From positions 1-64,000 of the forward strand of contig CAKQDX010000012.1 of NCBI GenBank assembly GCA_934229725.1: a stretch of DNA of 64,000 nt, given 5' to 3'. Source of the DNA: an uncultured Streptococcus sp. (GTDB lineage: Bacteria > Bacillota > Bacilli > Lactobacillales > Streptococcaceae). This document shows positions 42,344 through 51,262 of the stretch, in pieces. A program made the position numbers and the translations under genes. How positions within the stretch are numbered: position 1 is the first letter of the stretch; each line of letters starts with the position of its first letter. The notes beneath the pieces are model-generated. The model had not been told where the DNA came from, ran no database searches, and saw nothing but the letters and a program-made list of their open reading frames with translations.

Positions 42344-42420
42344 TGTATTTCCTGTCGTTATGGAGTTCATCTATTAAAAACTAGTAACACTTATGATGTT
42401 TATTTCTAATTTTTCTAACC

Positions 42421-42450
42421 TTGTTTAGATTAAGATGAGTTTGTTATAAT
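42421..42450 (+). promoter_or_regulatory. Promoter of a putative small RNA
   Basis: TTGTTT (42421-42426), 18 bp, extended -10 TGT-TATAAT (42445-42450). No plus-strand gene lies downstream before a terminator at 42553-42582. Confidence 0.6.
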
Positions 42451-42456
42451 AGCCTT

Positions 42457-42582
42457 CGTAGGCCTACGAGACCTACAAAATACTTTTTTTCATAACTGTT
42501 TCCATCCTCTAATATTTTAATGAACTTACAATACTGATGGAAATTTATCGGAAAGACTGGTGGAAACACCGGTCTTTTTTTA
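42457..42582 (+). ncRNA. Putative small RNA of about 125 nt
   Basis: The 349-bp gap between convergent DUF554 and rexA genes holds a self-contained transcription unit: an extended -10 promoter, a start predicted near 42457, no open frame longer than a few codons, and a strong terminator (AAGACTGGTG / CACCGGTCTT, T7 run) ending near 42582. The 5' end is a 14-bp perfect palindrome TCGTAGGCCTACGA (42456-42469), and TTTCCATC (about 42500) can pair with GATGGAAA (about 42536). It could act as an antisense regulator by base-pairing. No known family recognised; expression is untested. Confidence 0.5.
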
Positions 42583-42600
42583 CTTGGTTTGGGAGACAAA

Positions 42601-42629
42601 AACCATTCTCTCACTATGAAAGAATGGTT
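42601..42629 (-). terminator. Terminator of rexBA
   Basis: Minus-strand stem AACCATTCT / AGAATGGTT followed by TTTGTC, just after the rexA stop at 42640. Confidence 0.75.
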
Positions 42630-42639
42630 ATGCGATAAC

Positions 42640-45600
42640 TTATACTTCTACGACTTCCAAGTCTTTTCCACCGAGGAGAATGAGGTACTTGTCGACCTTG
42701 TCCACCTGGTAAGCTTGACTGAGAGCCTTGGCATAGAGGCTCATTTGGCCTGTGTAGCGCTCTTTAATCTCACTTGGGTGAGTGAAGCGGTCCGTCTTGT
42801 AATCAAAGAGGACAATTCGATTTCCAAGAAGGAGGTAGCCATCGATGATACCACGAACGACGAAGTTTTCTTTACTAGCTGGGTCTTCTGCCAACATGGC
42901 AAACGGTGCTTCACGACGTAGTTTATCTCTATTAGCTAGAATGAGTTTTCCAAGTTCGGTATCAAAGAAACCTAAGAGCTTTTCTAATTGCACACGTGCC
43001 TTGACCTGCTCATCAGCAGATACTCGCCCAAGAGCTTGAGTCAAGTCCTGGAGGGTCACAGTATCAGAAAGAATCAAGCGTTGCATGAGTTCATGGGTAG
43101 CAGAACCAATCGCAGCTCCTGTAACTTTCCTTTTTTGGCCAAAGTCTGGAAGCTCAAAAGTAGTGGCTGTTTCAAGAGGTTGGACTTCCTCTTTCTTATC
43201 CATGATATCTACACCCTCTGTATCCATAACTGGTTCGTAGAAAGTCTTCAGCTGGCTTGGAGTGCGCACCGATGGTAGGTCAATTGCTGATGCATAGAGC
43301 TGGTTGAGTTTTTCAACGCTTTCTAAGACCGTCAGGGCACGCTTAATGTCTTTCGTCTGGCGATTGTTAGAGAGATCATCAGCATTTACTGCTGCTTGAA
43401 CTTCAACCTGTCCAATAGCTTCTGGTGTCAAGTCCTCAGCCTCAACGAAGCGAACAGTAAACTTGAGGTCCTTTCTCATAAAAGCAGTGTCCAGTGCCAT
43501 AATCCAGTCCTGATAAGTAGATAGTTGGTCTCTCAGAACTAGGGGTAGGCGATTATTTTCGACATCCGTACCATATTGCTGGGTTAATTTTTCCTTACTG
43601 CCCTTACCAACCAGGTAGAGTTTTTTCTCTGCACGGGTCATTGCAACATAGAGCAGACGCATCTCTTCTGAAATACTTGCTCGGCGCTCTTCCTTACGAT
43701 TTTCCTGGAAAGTCAAGGTTTCAAGAACAACATTTAACTTAGGCAAATTGGTATTTATCTGGTCTTTGAGGTCAGCTAGATACTTAATACCAATCCCTTT
43801 TTCACGGTTGATGATGTACTTACCACTCAGGCCATCCTTGCTGTGCCCAATGAACTTGCGATTCATCTGCAAGACAAAGACATACTTAAACTCCAGTCCC
43901 TTAGCCTTGTGAATGGTCATGAGGCTAACGGCATTTTTGGGAACCAAGTCTGTCACTTCCTCTAGGTCGTTACCGCTAGAAATGATCTTGTCAATCATAC
44001 CGATAAAACGAGAAAGTCCCTTAAACCCTGTCTTTTCATAGGAATTAGCACGCAAGGCAAGGGCGTAGAGGTTAGCCTGACGTTGCTCGGCTCGTGGAAG
44101 ACTACCAACATAGTCGTAATAGAAACGGTCGTTGTAAATCTTCCAAATGAGGTCATAGAGCGAATGCCATTTACTGTAGTCACGCCAATCTGCCAATGTC
44201 TCTGTGAAAAGAGTCAACTTGGCATCAAGTCCTTTCGTCACGACCTCCGGATGAAGACCTGATTTCGTATGGGCTGCAAGAAGCTTGTCATAGAATTGCC
44301 CCTCATCAGCCTGGATAGCGATACGAGCCAGGTCATCCTCATTGAAATGAAACATTGGTGAACGAAGGAGGGCAACCAAGGCATAGTCGTTAAGAGGATT
44401 ATTGATAGCACGAAGGGTGTCCAACATAATCATGACTTCTAGTGACTCAAGATAACTTGACTTGTACTCGTCAGGAACCAAGGGAATTCCGTTCTCCTCA
44501 AAGCTCGCCATCAAGTCCAGATAAGTGTTACGAGTTGGTGCTAGGAGGGTAATGTCCTCAAAACGGACTCCCTGCTCGTGAAGTTTAATGATTTCTTTGA
44601 TAACCAAAGAAATCTCACCACTGCTGATAGGTTGATCAGGACCTTCCTCGTCAGGATTTGCACCGGTTTCATCACTATTGTAAATCAGAACCTCAGTCTC
44701 ATTTTCAGGATGAGGCTCTTTTTGCTTCTCGCTACCCGCTACCAACATATGTGTCTTGTCATAAAGGATATCCCCGATTTCCTGGTCCATGAGGTGGCTG
44801 AAAACACCATTGGTCGCATCAAGAACTTCAGATTGGCTACGGAAGTTCTCTTTAAGGAGAATCAGCTTACCAGCATCTGGATTGTCAAGGAAGAGCTGAA
44901 ACTTGCCATTAAAAATCTGAGGGTCTGCCTGACGGAAACGATAGATGGATTGCTTAATATCTCCCACCATGAATCGGTTGTGACCGTTAGAGAGGAGCTC
45001 CAACATGCGCTCTTGGGTATGGCTATTATCCTGATACTCATCCACCATCACTTCATGGTAACGGTCACGGTAGCTGGCTGCCACCTCAGGATTTTCCTCC
45101 AAAATACGGATGGCAAAGTGGGCGATATCTGAGAATTCAAAGGCATTTTCCTGAATCTTGGCCTGTAAATATTGGTCTGAGAAATCAAGCACAAAGGACT
45201 GAAGCAGCTTCAACAGAGGTAGGATGTCATCATTATGCTTGGTCAAAACCTCGAGAACAGTGAGCTGGCTATTAACCTCTCGCAACTGGGCCACAAACTC
45301 ATTTTTGGTCTTGTTATAAGCCTCCTTATAGGCCTTGAGTTCCTCATCTTTGGGACGGGTCATATTGGTTAAACCAGTACCTCCTGACAGAGTCAAGACT
45401 TGTTTGAGCAAATCCTCTATATCGCTTTGGTCATTGGCCAAGCCCACCTCAAGAAGACTAATGGCATCTGACACATTATTCAGATACTTAGCCTTGGCAA
45501 ATTCACGCTGAGCAAGGCCTAGATGGTCTCTTAAGAAGGCTAAGAAATCAGCCAACAAGCCATCTTTGAGACCCTCTAAAAGCTCTGCTTTAGCTTGTTC

Positions 45601-46293
45601 TGGGTTAGCTTCTACTTGTCCTTTCAAGAGATTATGACGTAGCCATTTTTCAGGACCTGCAGTAGCCTGAGAAAAGCTATAGACATCGTAAACTAGCTCA
45701 CGAAAGGCCTTACTGGTCTTGCCATTTCCAGCGAAATTACGGACCAATTTTTGGAAAAGCTGAGCGTCTTTTCCTTGCATGTAATCGTTGAAGAGATCAG
45801 CATAAACCTCATTTTTCATAAGTGTCTGCTCGGCAGGATCTGTCATGATGCGGAAAATAGGTGACACACCGAGGAGATAGCCAAACTGATTGACCAATTT
45901 CTGAGTAAAGGCATCCATGGTTCCAATGTCAGCCGTCCCAATCTTGACAATCTGGTCTGAAAGAAAGGCACGCTCTTCATCTGTCTCAACCTGTCCCAAC
46001 TGCTCTGTCAGACGCTTTTCCAGACGCTCTTTCAACTCACCTGCAGCCTTTACCGTAAAGGTTGAGATAAAAAGTTGATCAATGCCAACGCCACGTCCAA
46101 TCATATCAAGGATACGCTCAACCATGACAAAGGTTTTCCCTGATCCAGCCGAAGCTGACACAAGAATATTAGTACCATTACTGTAAATGGCCTCAATCTG
46201 CTCAGGTGTTAACTTGCGTTCCTTGTCAGAAGCGGCTTCTTGGGCAATGCGTTCCTTAATCTCTGTTGGACTTAAAAAAGCTTTAGTCAACAT
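42640..46293 (-). CDS. rexA: ATP-dependent helicase/nuclease subunit A
   Basis: A 1217-residue AddA-type subunit of the RexAB (AddAB) recombination enzyme, which processes double-strand breaks for RecA. UvrD-like helicase motifs: Walker A SASAGSGKTFVMVER (about 47-61), STFTVKAAGELKERL, DEYQDNSHTQ (motif II, about 414) and MTIHKAKGLEFKYVFVL (about 795). The C-terminal RecB-type nuclease has RGIIDGYLLLGNRIVLFDYK then TD (about 1150). AGGAGG precedes the ATG; it overlaps rexB by 11 nt. Confidence 0.96.
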   Translation of the reverse strand: MLTKAFLSPTEIKERIAQEAASDKERKLTPEQIEAIYSNGTNILVSASAGSGKTFVMVERILDMIGRGVGIDQLFISTFTVKAAGELKERLEKRLTEQLGQVETDEERAFLSDQIVKIGTADIGTMDAFTQKLVNQFGYLLGVSPIFRIMTDPAEQTLMKNEVYADLFNDYMQGKDAQLFQKLVRNFAGNGKTSKAFRELVYDVYSFSQATAGPEKWLRHNLLKGQVEANPEQAKAELLEGLKDGLLADFLAFLRDHLGLAQREFAKAKYLNNVSDAISLLEVGLANDQSDIEDLLKQVLTLSGGTGLTNMTRPKDEELKAYKEAYNKTKNEFVAQLREVNSQLTVLEVLTKHNDDILPLLKLLQSFVLDFSDQYLQAKIQENAFEFSDIAHFAIRILEENPEVAASYRDRYHEVMVDEYQDNSHTQERMLELLSNGHNRFMVGDIKQSIYRFRQADPQIFNGKFQLFLDNPDAGKLILLKENFRSQSEVLDATNGVFSHLMDQEIGDILYDKTHMLVAGSEKQKEPHPENETEVLIYNSDETGANPDEEGPDQPISSGEISLVIKEIIKLHEQGVRFEDITLLAPTRNTYLDLMASFEENGIPLVPDEYKSSYLESLEVMIMLDTLRAINNPLNDYALVALLRSPMFHFNEDDLARIAIQADEGQFYDKLLAAHTKSGLHPEVVTKGLDAKLTLFTETLADWRDYSKWHSLYDLIWKIYNDRFYYDYVGSLPRAEQRQANLYALALRANSYEKTGFKGLSRFIGMIDKIISSGNDLEEVTDLVPKNAVSLMTIHKAKGLEFKYVFVLQMNRKFIGHSKDGLSGKYIINREKGIGIKYLADLKDQINTNLPKLNVVLETLTFQENRKEERRASISEEMRLLYVAMTRAEKKLYLVGKGSKEKLTQQYGTDVENNRLPLVLRDQLSTYQDWIMALDTAFMRKDLKFTVRFVEAEDLTPEAIGQVEVQAAVNADDLSNNRQTKDIKRALTVLESVEKLNQLYASAIDLPSVRTPSQLKTFYEPVMDTEGVDIMDKKEEVQPLETATTFELPDFGQKRKVTGAAIGSATHELMQRLILSDTVTLQDLTQALGRVSADEQVKARVQLEKLLGFFDTELGKLILANRDKLRREAPFAMLAEDPASKENFVVRGIIDGYLLLGNRIVLFDYKTDRFTHPSEIKERYTGQMSLYAKALSQAYQVDKVDKYLILLGGKDLEVVEV

Positions 46294-49200
46294 GGTTGTC
46301 CTCCTGGTCTTTTTTGTCTGCTTCTACAGCTTTATCAGTGACTGGAAAGGGGATGATATTCTCAGCAACTTGCATCTGATTCTTATCTTCAGCTTTTGCC
46401 ATCAACTCCAAATAGGCTTCCTTTTTACCTTTTTTTGGTAAACGCAAGAGTTTTCGAGCCTGTCCCATGTGACGGTCAGCCTCGAAATGAGTAATGGCCT
46501 TGATTTGGTCCCCTTGAACAGACTTGCCATCCTCAGTATAAGGATTGACTGCAAAATTCCCACTTCGGATAATCTTCGCAGCTCCTGTAAAGAGCTTAAG
46601 ATTATAATCCAACAAGGTCTCTAAGTCCTCCTTGTTGTAGGTGACAGTCTTTTTCAAATCATAGTTTCCACCAGCCAAATGCTCCGTTTCTGAAGCCACA
46701 AAAAGCCCCTTATAGGTTAATTCCTTATGAGCTTGAGCTGCTAGCTTATCCAGACCAAACTGGGCCAGATTAAGCTGTGGATCCTGCATGTGAAGATACA
46801 TGGCCCCAAAAAGCTGATTAGCATCGACCTTATAGGTTTGTCGAAGGGCCTCCAGATAGGTCACCAACTGCGGACTGAGGCCATTGTAGAATTTCTGAAT
46901 GTCAAAGACATTTTTACCTGATTTGTAGTCAACGACACCCAGAGCCCCATCTGTTAAACGGTCCACACGGTCAATAATCCCTGTAATCTTGATGCTGTTA
47001 GCTAAAAGCAGGTCAAACTTGGCCTCCTCACGCTCAACCTTAACAGCCGCATTATCACGCAAAACACTGGCAGTTGAACGGGCAATATCCTCCAAAATCT
47101 GACGAGACAAGCGACTCTCTTGATCCTCCGTATAGAGAATTTCAAAAGGTTGCTCCTGATTGGTCTGACTAATAGCCTTTTCCAGTTTATCATCGAAGTT
47201 TTCTGACGAAGAATCCCCCATGACACGCTCAAAGACCCGGTGCAAGTAAGTCCCGTGGTGTCGAGCATCTGGATGGATGGACTCCAACTCTTCAAGTCCC
47301 AAAACATAACGCAAGAAATAAAGATATTGGTTGTTATAGAAGGTCGTCAGAGCCGAGGCTGATAATTTCAGTGGTTCTTCCCCCGGAAAGACCAGCTGCA
47401 TAACCTGATCATCCACCTTGGTCGTCGTCACATCGTCAATCACATGTGGAATCAAGACTTGGTCCTTATCAAGTCGCTTACGGAGATAACGCACAGCAAC
47501 TGACCAGAAAGTCTGCGTTTCCTTGTCCAAATCAGCATCTAGCTGACTGCTGTTAAGGGCAATAACAGTTGATAGGAGGTCCTTGTAGTTCCCAATCTGG
47601 TCACCCTTGGCTTCGAAACGATTGCGTCCCTTTTCAAGCAAAGGAAGACCAAGGTCAAGCAGTTCCTTCAAATAAACTGACATGTCGTCCTGCGTCTCAT
47701 TGAGAATTTGTGGCTGACTAAGCACCAATTGTTCACTAGCCGCATTGAAAAGCGACATAGCCACGAAATGCCCTCGCTGACTATTGCTCTGCGTGACAAT
47801 ATCCAAACTCCTGTGCTCATCCGTCGCCTCATTGATACGACTGCGCTCCTCGTCAGACAAGAGACTCTTATTTTGTCCTACCTTTGGAAAATGTGACTGG
47901 GTCATGCCCAAGGCAAAAACATAAGGCGCTGAATGCGGCTGGATCAAATCATATTTCTTCACATTGACGACATCGACTGTAGCTGGGACCGTACGGTAAT
48001 CACAGGCCAACATTCCCGAACGCAAGATAGACAAAAAGTCATCCACTGACAGCGATTCGTTTCCAAAGATAGTCTCGACCTGCTCCAAGAGTTGGGTGAA
48101 AGCCTTCCAGACCTGTTCATTCTGCTCTTTTTCAGCCTCACTTGCCTTGACAGTCAATGCCTCCATTTGACTTGGCAATTGCACAGTTTCTAAAAAGGCC
48201 ACCAGTTTCTTGAGTAGACTAGAACCCTTTTGTTTGCGACTGTTAAGCAACTTGTCCAAGGGCTCTACCAGTTGTGACCTCAAGGCATTGAGCTGGTCCA
48301 AATCATACTTATCACGACTATTAGCCGTAAAATCAAACAAGAACTTGTGACGCCCCTTGATATCTGCAAAATTGACATAATATTCAAAAAGGTCCAAGTC
48401 CTCCTGAGCAAATCCACCATAAAGACCAGATTTCACAAGGTTAAGCAAATCCTCGGCACGATAATTATAGCGCTTGATACGCTCTAGCGAATCCACAAAC
48501 TGCACCAAAGGATGGCTAGACATGCTTTCTTCCTTACCGAAATAATAGGGAATATCAAATTTTCGGAAAATCTGCCCCACCTGAAGCTTATAACTATCCT
48601 CATCACCAAGTAAGACTAGAATATCCTTATAGCGCTTGCCATCTGCTAGCAACTGACGAATACTCTTGGCAACCTGAGCTACTTCTTCCTTTTGGTTAAC
48701 CACTTCCCAAACCTGCAAAGCTTCTTTGTCCTGATCAGTCAGCTGTTCGTCTATAGTACTAAAATCATGACGGCTCTCTAAAAGGCGACTGATACGTGCA
48801 AAAGAAGGATTCCCCTCCTTGTCCGTCATCACATAATCTGGTGTCACCTTATAGGTCTGTGCTAAAGTCCTCAAAAAATCCACTGAGGCCTGATAAACAT
48901 TGCCATAGACAAAGTTAGCCTTATAGGCTTTTTGACTGGCATAAGTCCCAATAACAATCTGGTGACACTTGTCATTCAAGAGGGCAATCAGGGCTTCCTC
49001 CTCAGCTGAGAAACGGGTGAAGCCATCAATGACCAAAACCGTATGGCTTAATGCCTTATCTAAATGCCCTGAGTTAATTTCCTCAAAGAAGGCGCTGAGC
49101 TTGGATTGATTGTCAAAATCCCCTGCCAACAAAAGGTCCTGAGCCGCACTGAAAATCTTTACCAAATCCTCCTGCTTCTCTGCTTGATCCAAATACTGCA

Positions 49201-49603
49201 AATCCAGTACTGTCATATTGGCCTGTTGCAACTCTTTGCAAAGGTCCACCAATTGGTTAATAAAATTACTATCCTTACGCAAACGACCATAAACCTTAAG
49301 CTCATCGTCACCCATGTGCGACAGTACCTTATAAAAAATCATGGCCAGACCAGTATCATCCAACTGGGTTTTAGGATTACTCGTATTGAGAATAAAATAC
49401 CTAGCCATCTGAGTAAAACGAGTCACCGTAATCTCAAAGGATGCTGACTGAGGCAGATACTCCAAGACCTTACGCTCCTTCTCAAATGACAGGGCATTAG
49501 GAGCAATATAAAAGACCCTCTTTCCCTTTTGAGCATAGCTGGTCGCCTGCTCCGTCAGAATTTCTGTTAAATCCTGAGACATATCCGTATAAAGTAATTT
49601 CAT
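46283..49603 (-). CDS. rexB: ATP-dependent nuclease subunit B
   Basis: A 1106-residue AddB-type partner of RexA. The N-terminus lacks a clear Walker A (RVFYIAPNALSFEKERKV), as in streptococcal RexB, while the C-terminus has a nuclease domain with HHGTYLHRVFERVMG, KFDLLLANSIKITGIIDRVD and GVVDYKSGK (about 905). I find no cysteines in the C-terminal half where AddB has its Fe-S cluster, so this form lacks it. AAAGGGA precedes the ATG. rexB and rexA overlap and are co-transcribed. Confidence 0.95.
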   Translation of the reverse strand: MKLLYTDMSQDLTEILTEQATSYAQKGKRVFYIAPNALSFEKERKVLEYLPQSASFEITVTRFTQMARYFILNTSNPKTQLDDTGLAMIFYKVLSHMGDDELKVYGRLRKDSNFINQLVDLCKELQQANMTVLDLQYLDQAEKQEDLVKIFSAAQDLLLAGDFDNQSKLSAFFEEINSGHLDKALSHTVLVIDGFTRFSAEEEALIALLNDKCHQIVIGTYASQKAYKANFVYGNVYQASVDFLRTLAQTYKVTPDYVMTDKEGNPSFARISRLLESRHDFSTIDEQLTDQDKEALQVWEVVNQKEEVAQVAKSIRQLLADGKRYKDILVLLGDEDSYKLQVGQIFRKFDIPYYFGKEESMSSHPLVQFVDSLERIKRYNYRAEDLLNLVKSGLYGGFAQEDLDLFEYYVNFADIKGRHKFLFDFTANSRDKYDLDQLNALRSQLVEPLDKLLNSRKQKGSSLLKKLVAFLETVQLPSQMEALTVKASEAEKEQNEQVWKAFTQLLEQVETIFGNESLSVDDFLSILRSGMLACDYRTVPATVDVVNVKKYDLIQPHSAPYVFALGMTQSHFPKVGQNKSLLSDEERSRINEATDEHRSLDIVTQSNSQRGHFVAMSLFNAASEQLVLSQPQILNETQDDMSVYLKELLDLGLPLLEKGRNRFEAKGDQIGNYKDLLSTVIALNSSQLDADLDKETQTFWSVAVRYLRKRLDKDQVLIPHVIDDVTTTKVDDQVMQLVFPGEEPLKLSASALTTFYNNQYLYFLRYVLGLEELESIHPDARHHGTYLHRVFERVMGDSSSENFDDKLEKAISQTNQEQPFEILYTEDQESRLSRQILEDIARSTASVLRDNAAVKVEREEAKFDLLLANSIKITGIIDRVDRLTDGALGVVDYKSGKNVFDIQKFYNGLSPQLVTYLEALRQTYKVDANQLFGAMYLHMQDPQLNLAQFGLDKLAAQAHKELTYKGLFVASETEHLAGGNYDLKKTVTYNKEDLETLLDYNLKLFTGAAKIIRSGNFAVNPYTEDGKSVQGDQIKAITHFEADRHMGQARKLLRLPKKGKKEAYLELMAKAEDKNQMQVAENIIPFPVTDKAVEADKKDQEDNHVD

Positions 49604-49814
49604 AAGACGTCCCTTTCTTGTCTATCTGCCGGCCAATAGGACTAAGTAAGACTCACAATCTCCTAGCTCTAACAACCATTAATCCTTGCTATTATAACAC
49701 AGAATCAAGCAACAATCAGACTCCTCCCTTGTCACCTTTCTCCTCCAATGTCCTAAGCTTCAGACATAAGCACAAGCACGACAGCAAAGAGCCCTCTTTT
49801 ATGGTCCTGTAGTC

Positions 49815-49844
49815 CAAAAAAGAGCCAAATCCTTTGATTTGACT
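49815..49844 (-). terminator. Terminator of the tandem kinase-like genes
   Basis: Minus-strand AGTCAAATC, loop AAAG, GATTTGGCT (with G-U pairs), then CTTTTTTGG. Confidence 0.7.
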
Positions 49845-49852
49845 CGAGATCT

Positions 49853-51226
49853 TTATTTAAAAATTAATTCCTGTTTAAAGAGGTAATCACCACTACTTGT
49901 CACTAAGTTGGCATCCCCATATTTCTTAAGAATATCCTTGGCCGAGTGGAGGTTAAGTCCAGAGGTCTTCTTCTGATTTTCCTCCTGCATAATAGCGTCA
50001 AGGTCAACTCTTTCTTCTTGCGTTCGATTTTCCATGACAAAATGATAGCCTCCATCCTTATCGTGTTGATGAAAACTAAAGCTAATTTGAGCGGCTGGTA
50101 CTTGCTTGCTCTCGTCAATCGCATTACTAAAGAAAATAGACACTAGCAAGGTTAGGTCAACCACATTCATAGCAAATCCCTTGATTTCCTCAGGAATGTC
50201 ACAGGTCACTGGAATATTATTACGTTTAGCCTCCATCATACGAGCTGAAAGAAGGCTACGCAGAGGTAGAGAATGAATATTTTCCAGCTTAGGATTCTCA
50301 ACGACACGAAACCGTTCAAACTCCTTGGCACTCTCTCTTAAAACATTTTGATAAACCTGTTCAGCAAGAGCCTCTTCCTGATCTCGTACTTCCTCCGAAA
50401 ATTGTTCCACAACCGTCTGATAAGACTGCCTGTATTGTAACAACTCATTATAGAGAACATCGATTTTCTGATTGGCCTTGGTCAAACTATTCAAATGCCT
50501 TTTTTCCTCCATAGCCAAGCTCTCTTCCAGATATTGCCTAGACAATTGATTGAGGTGGGCAATAAGGAAAATAAAGGCTATTGCAGACAAGAGAACCCAG
50601 AACATACGCAGCCGCAATTCCAACTCTGGAGAATAGAACGGAAGCCAAGCATCCAAATTCATGCAAAGATAGATGCCCAACAAATAAATCGCCATTGCCA
50701 AGGCAACACGTCGAGAAATCTGAATATTGTGGAGAGAATCATCACTATAGACCTTCCAACGTTTCAAATCCAAGCCTAAAAAACGGTTAAAAATGAAATA
50801 AAGTGGCAAAATCATACTATAGGTCAAGAGATAAAAGAGAGCATTACTCCCCACCTCAGCTACAGGAATATTCAAGAGAAGCGGGAAAAAGAAAAGTCCC
50901 AATAAACGAAAGAGTAAATCCGATGTCACCACCGGAAACAAGGTATGAAAGGCATACTGCGTTAACGACCAGGTCTTTCCCTTGGCAAGAACTGCCAAAA
51001 TCATCAAAAGAAAGACATCCACAACAGTCGTCAGATTGTTAATATTGTATTGAATAGCCACATCAAGTAGGGCCAAGGTCAAAAAGACCGTCCAGGAGAT
51101 ACGAATATCCGTCATCCGCCTGAAAATAATACAGTTGATTGTCAGCGTCAGAATAATCTGGACAGCCAAAAAGGCATCTGTATCATAAAGATTTAAAAAA
51201 TTAATTCCTAAAAACGATTCAAACAT
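49853..51226 (-). CDS. GHKL sensor kinase-like membrane protein, His box degenerate (2)
   Basis: A 457-residue protein of the AgrC/ComD/Fas-type GHKL class: six or seven membrane helices (1-195), a coiled coil (about 205-290), a second dimerisation helix LRSLLSARMMEAKRNNIPVT, and an ATPase domain with N-box FFSNAIDES (about 365-373) and G-box TSGLNLHSAKDIL (about 420-433). Where the family has YRHDYxNxL, it reads LQYRQSYQTV, so the phosphoacceptor His appears to be Gln. No response regulator lies next to it. It follows a similar gene by 36 bp. It may be a pseudokinase or act only in a heterodimer. Confidence 0.75.
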   Translation of the reverse strand: MFESFLGINFLNLYDTDAFLAVQIILTLTINCIIFRRMTDIRISWTVFLTLALLDVAIQYNINNLTTVVDVFLLMILAVLAKGKTWSLTQYAFHTLFPVVTSDLLFRLLGLFFFPLLLNIPVAEVGSNALFYLLTYSMILPLYFIFNRFLGLDLKRWKVYSDDSLHNIQISRRVALAMAIYLLGIYLCMNLDAWLPFYSPELELRLRMFWVLLSAIAFIFLIAHLNQLSRQYLEESLAMEEKRHLNSLTKANQKIDVLYNELLQYRQSYQTVVEQFSEEVRDQEEALAEQVYQNVLRESAKEFERFRVVENPKLENIHSLPLRSLLSARMMEAKRNNIPVTCDIPEEIKGFAMNVVDLTLLVSIFFSNAIDESKQVPAAQISFSFHQHDKDGGYHFVMENRTQEERVDLDAIMQEENQKKTSGLNLHSAKDILKKYGDANLVTSSGDYLFKQELIFK

Positions 51227-51262
51227 TTAATCTCTTCCCCAAAAAAATTTCCAATGACTCGT

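Noticed and set aside
42589..42921. 110-codon plus-strand ORF at the end of rexA
   Set aside because: It begins in the rexBA terminator and lies antisense to the RexA nuclease domain.
44578..45132. 184-codon plus-strand ORF inside rexA
   Set aside because: Antisense to a conserved helicase region, no ribosome site and no recognisable domain.
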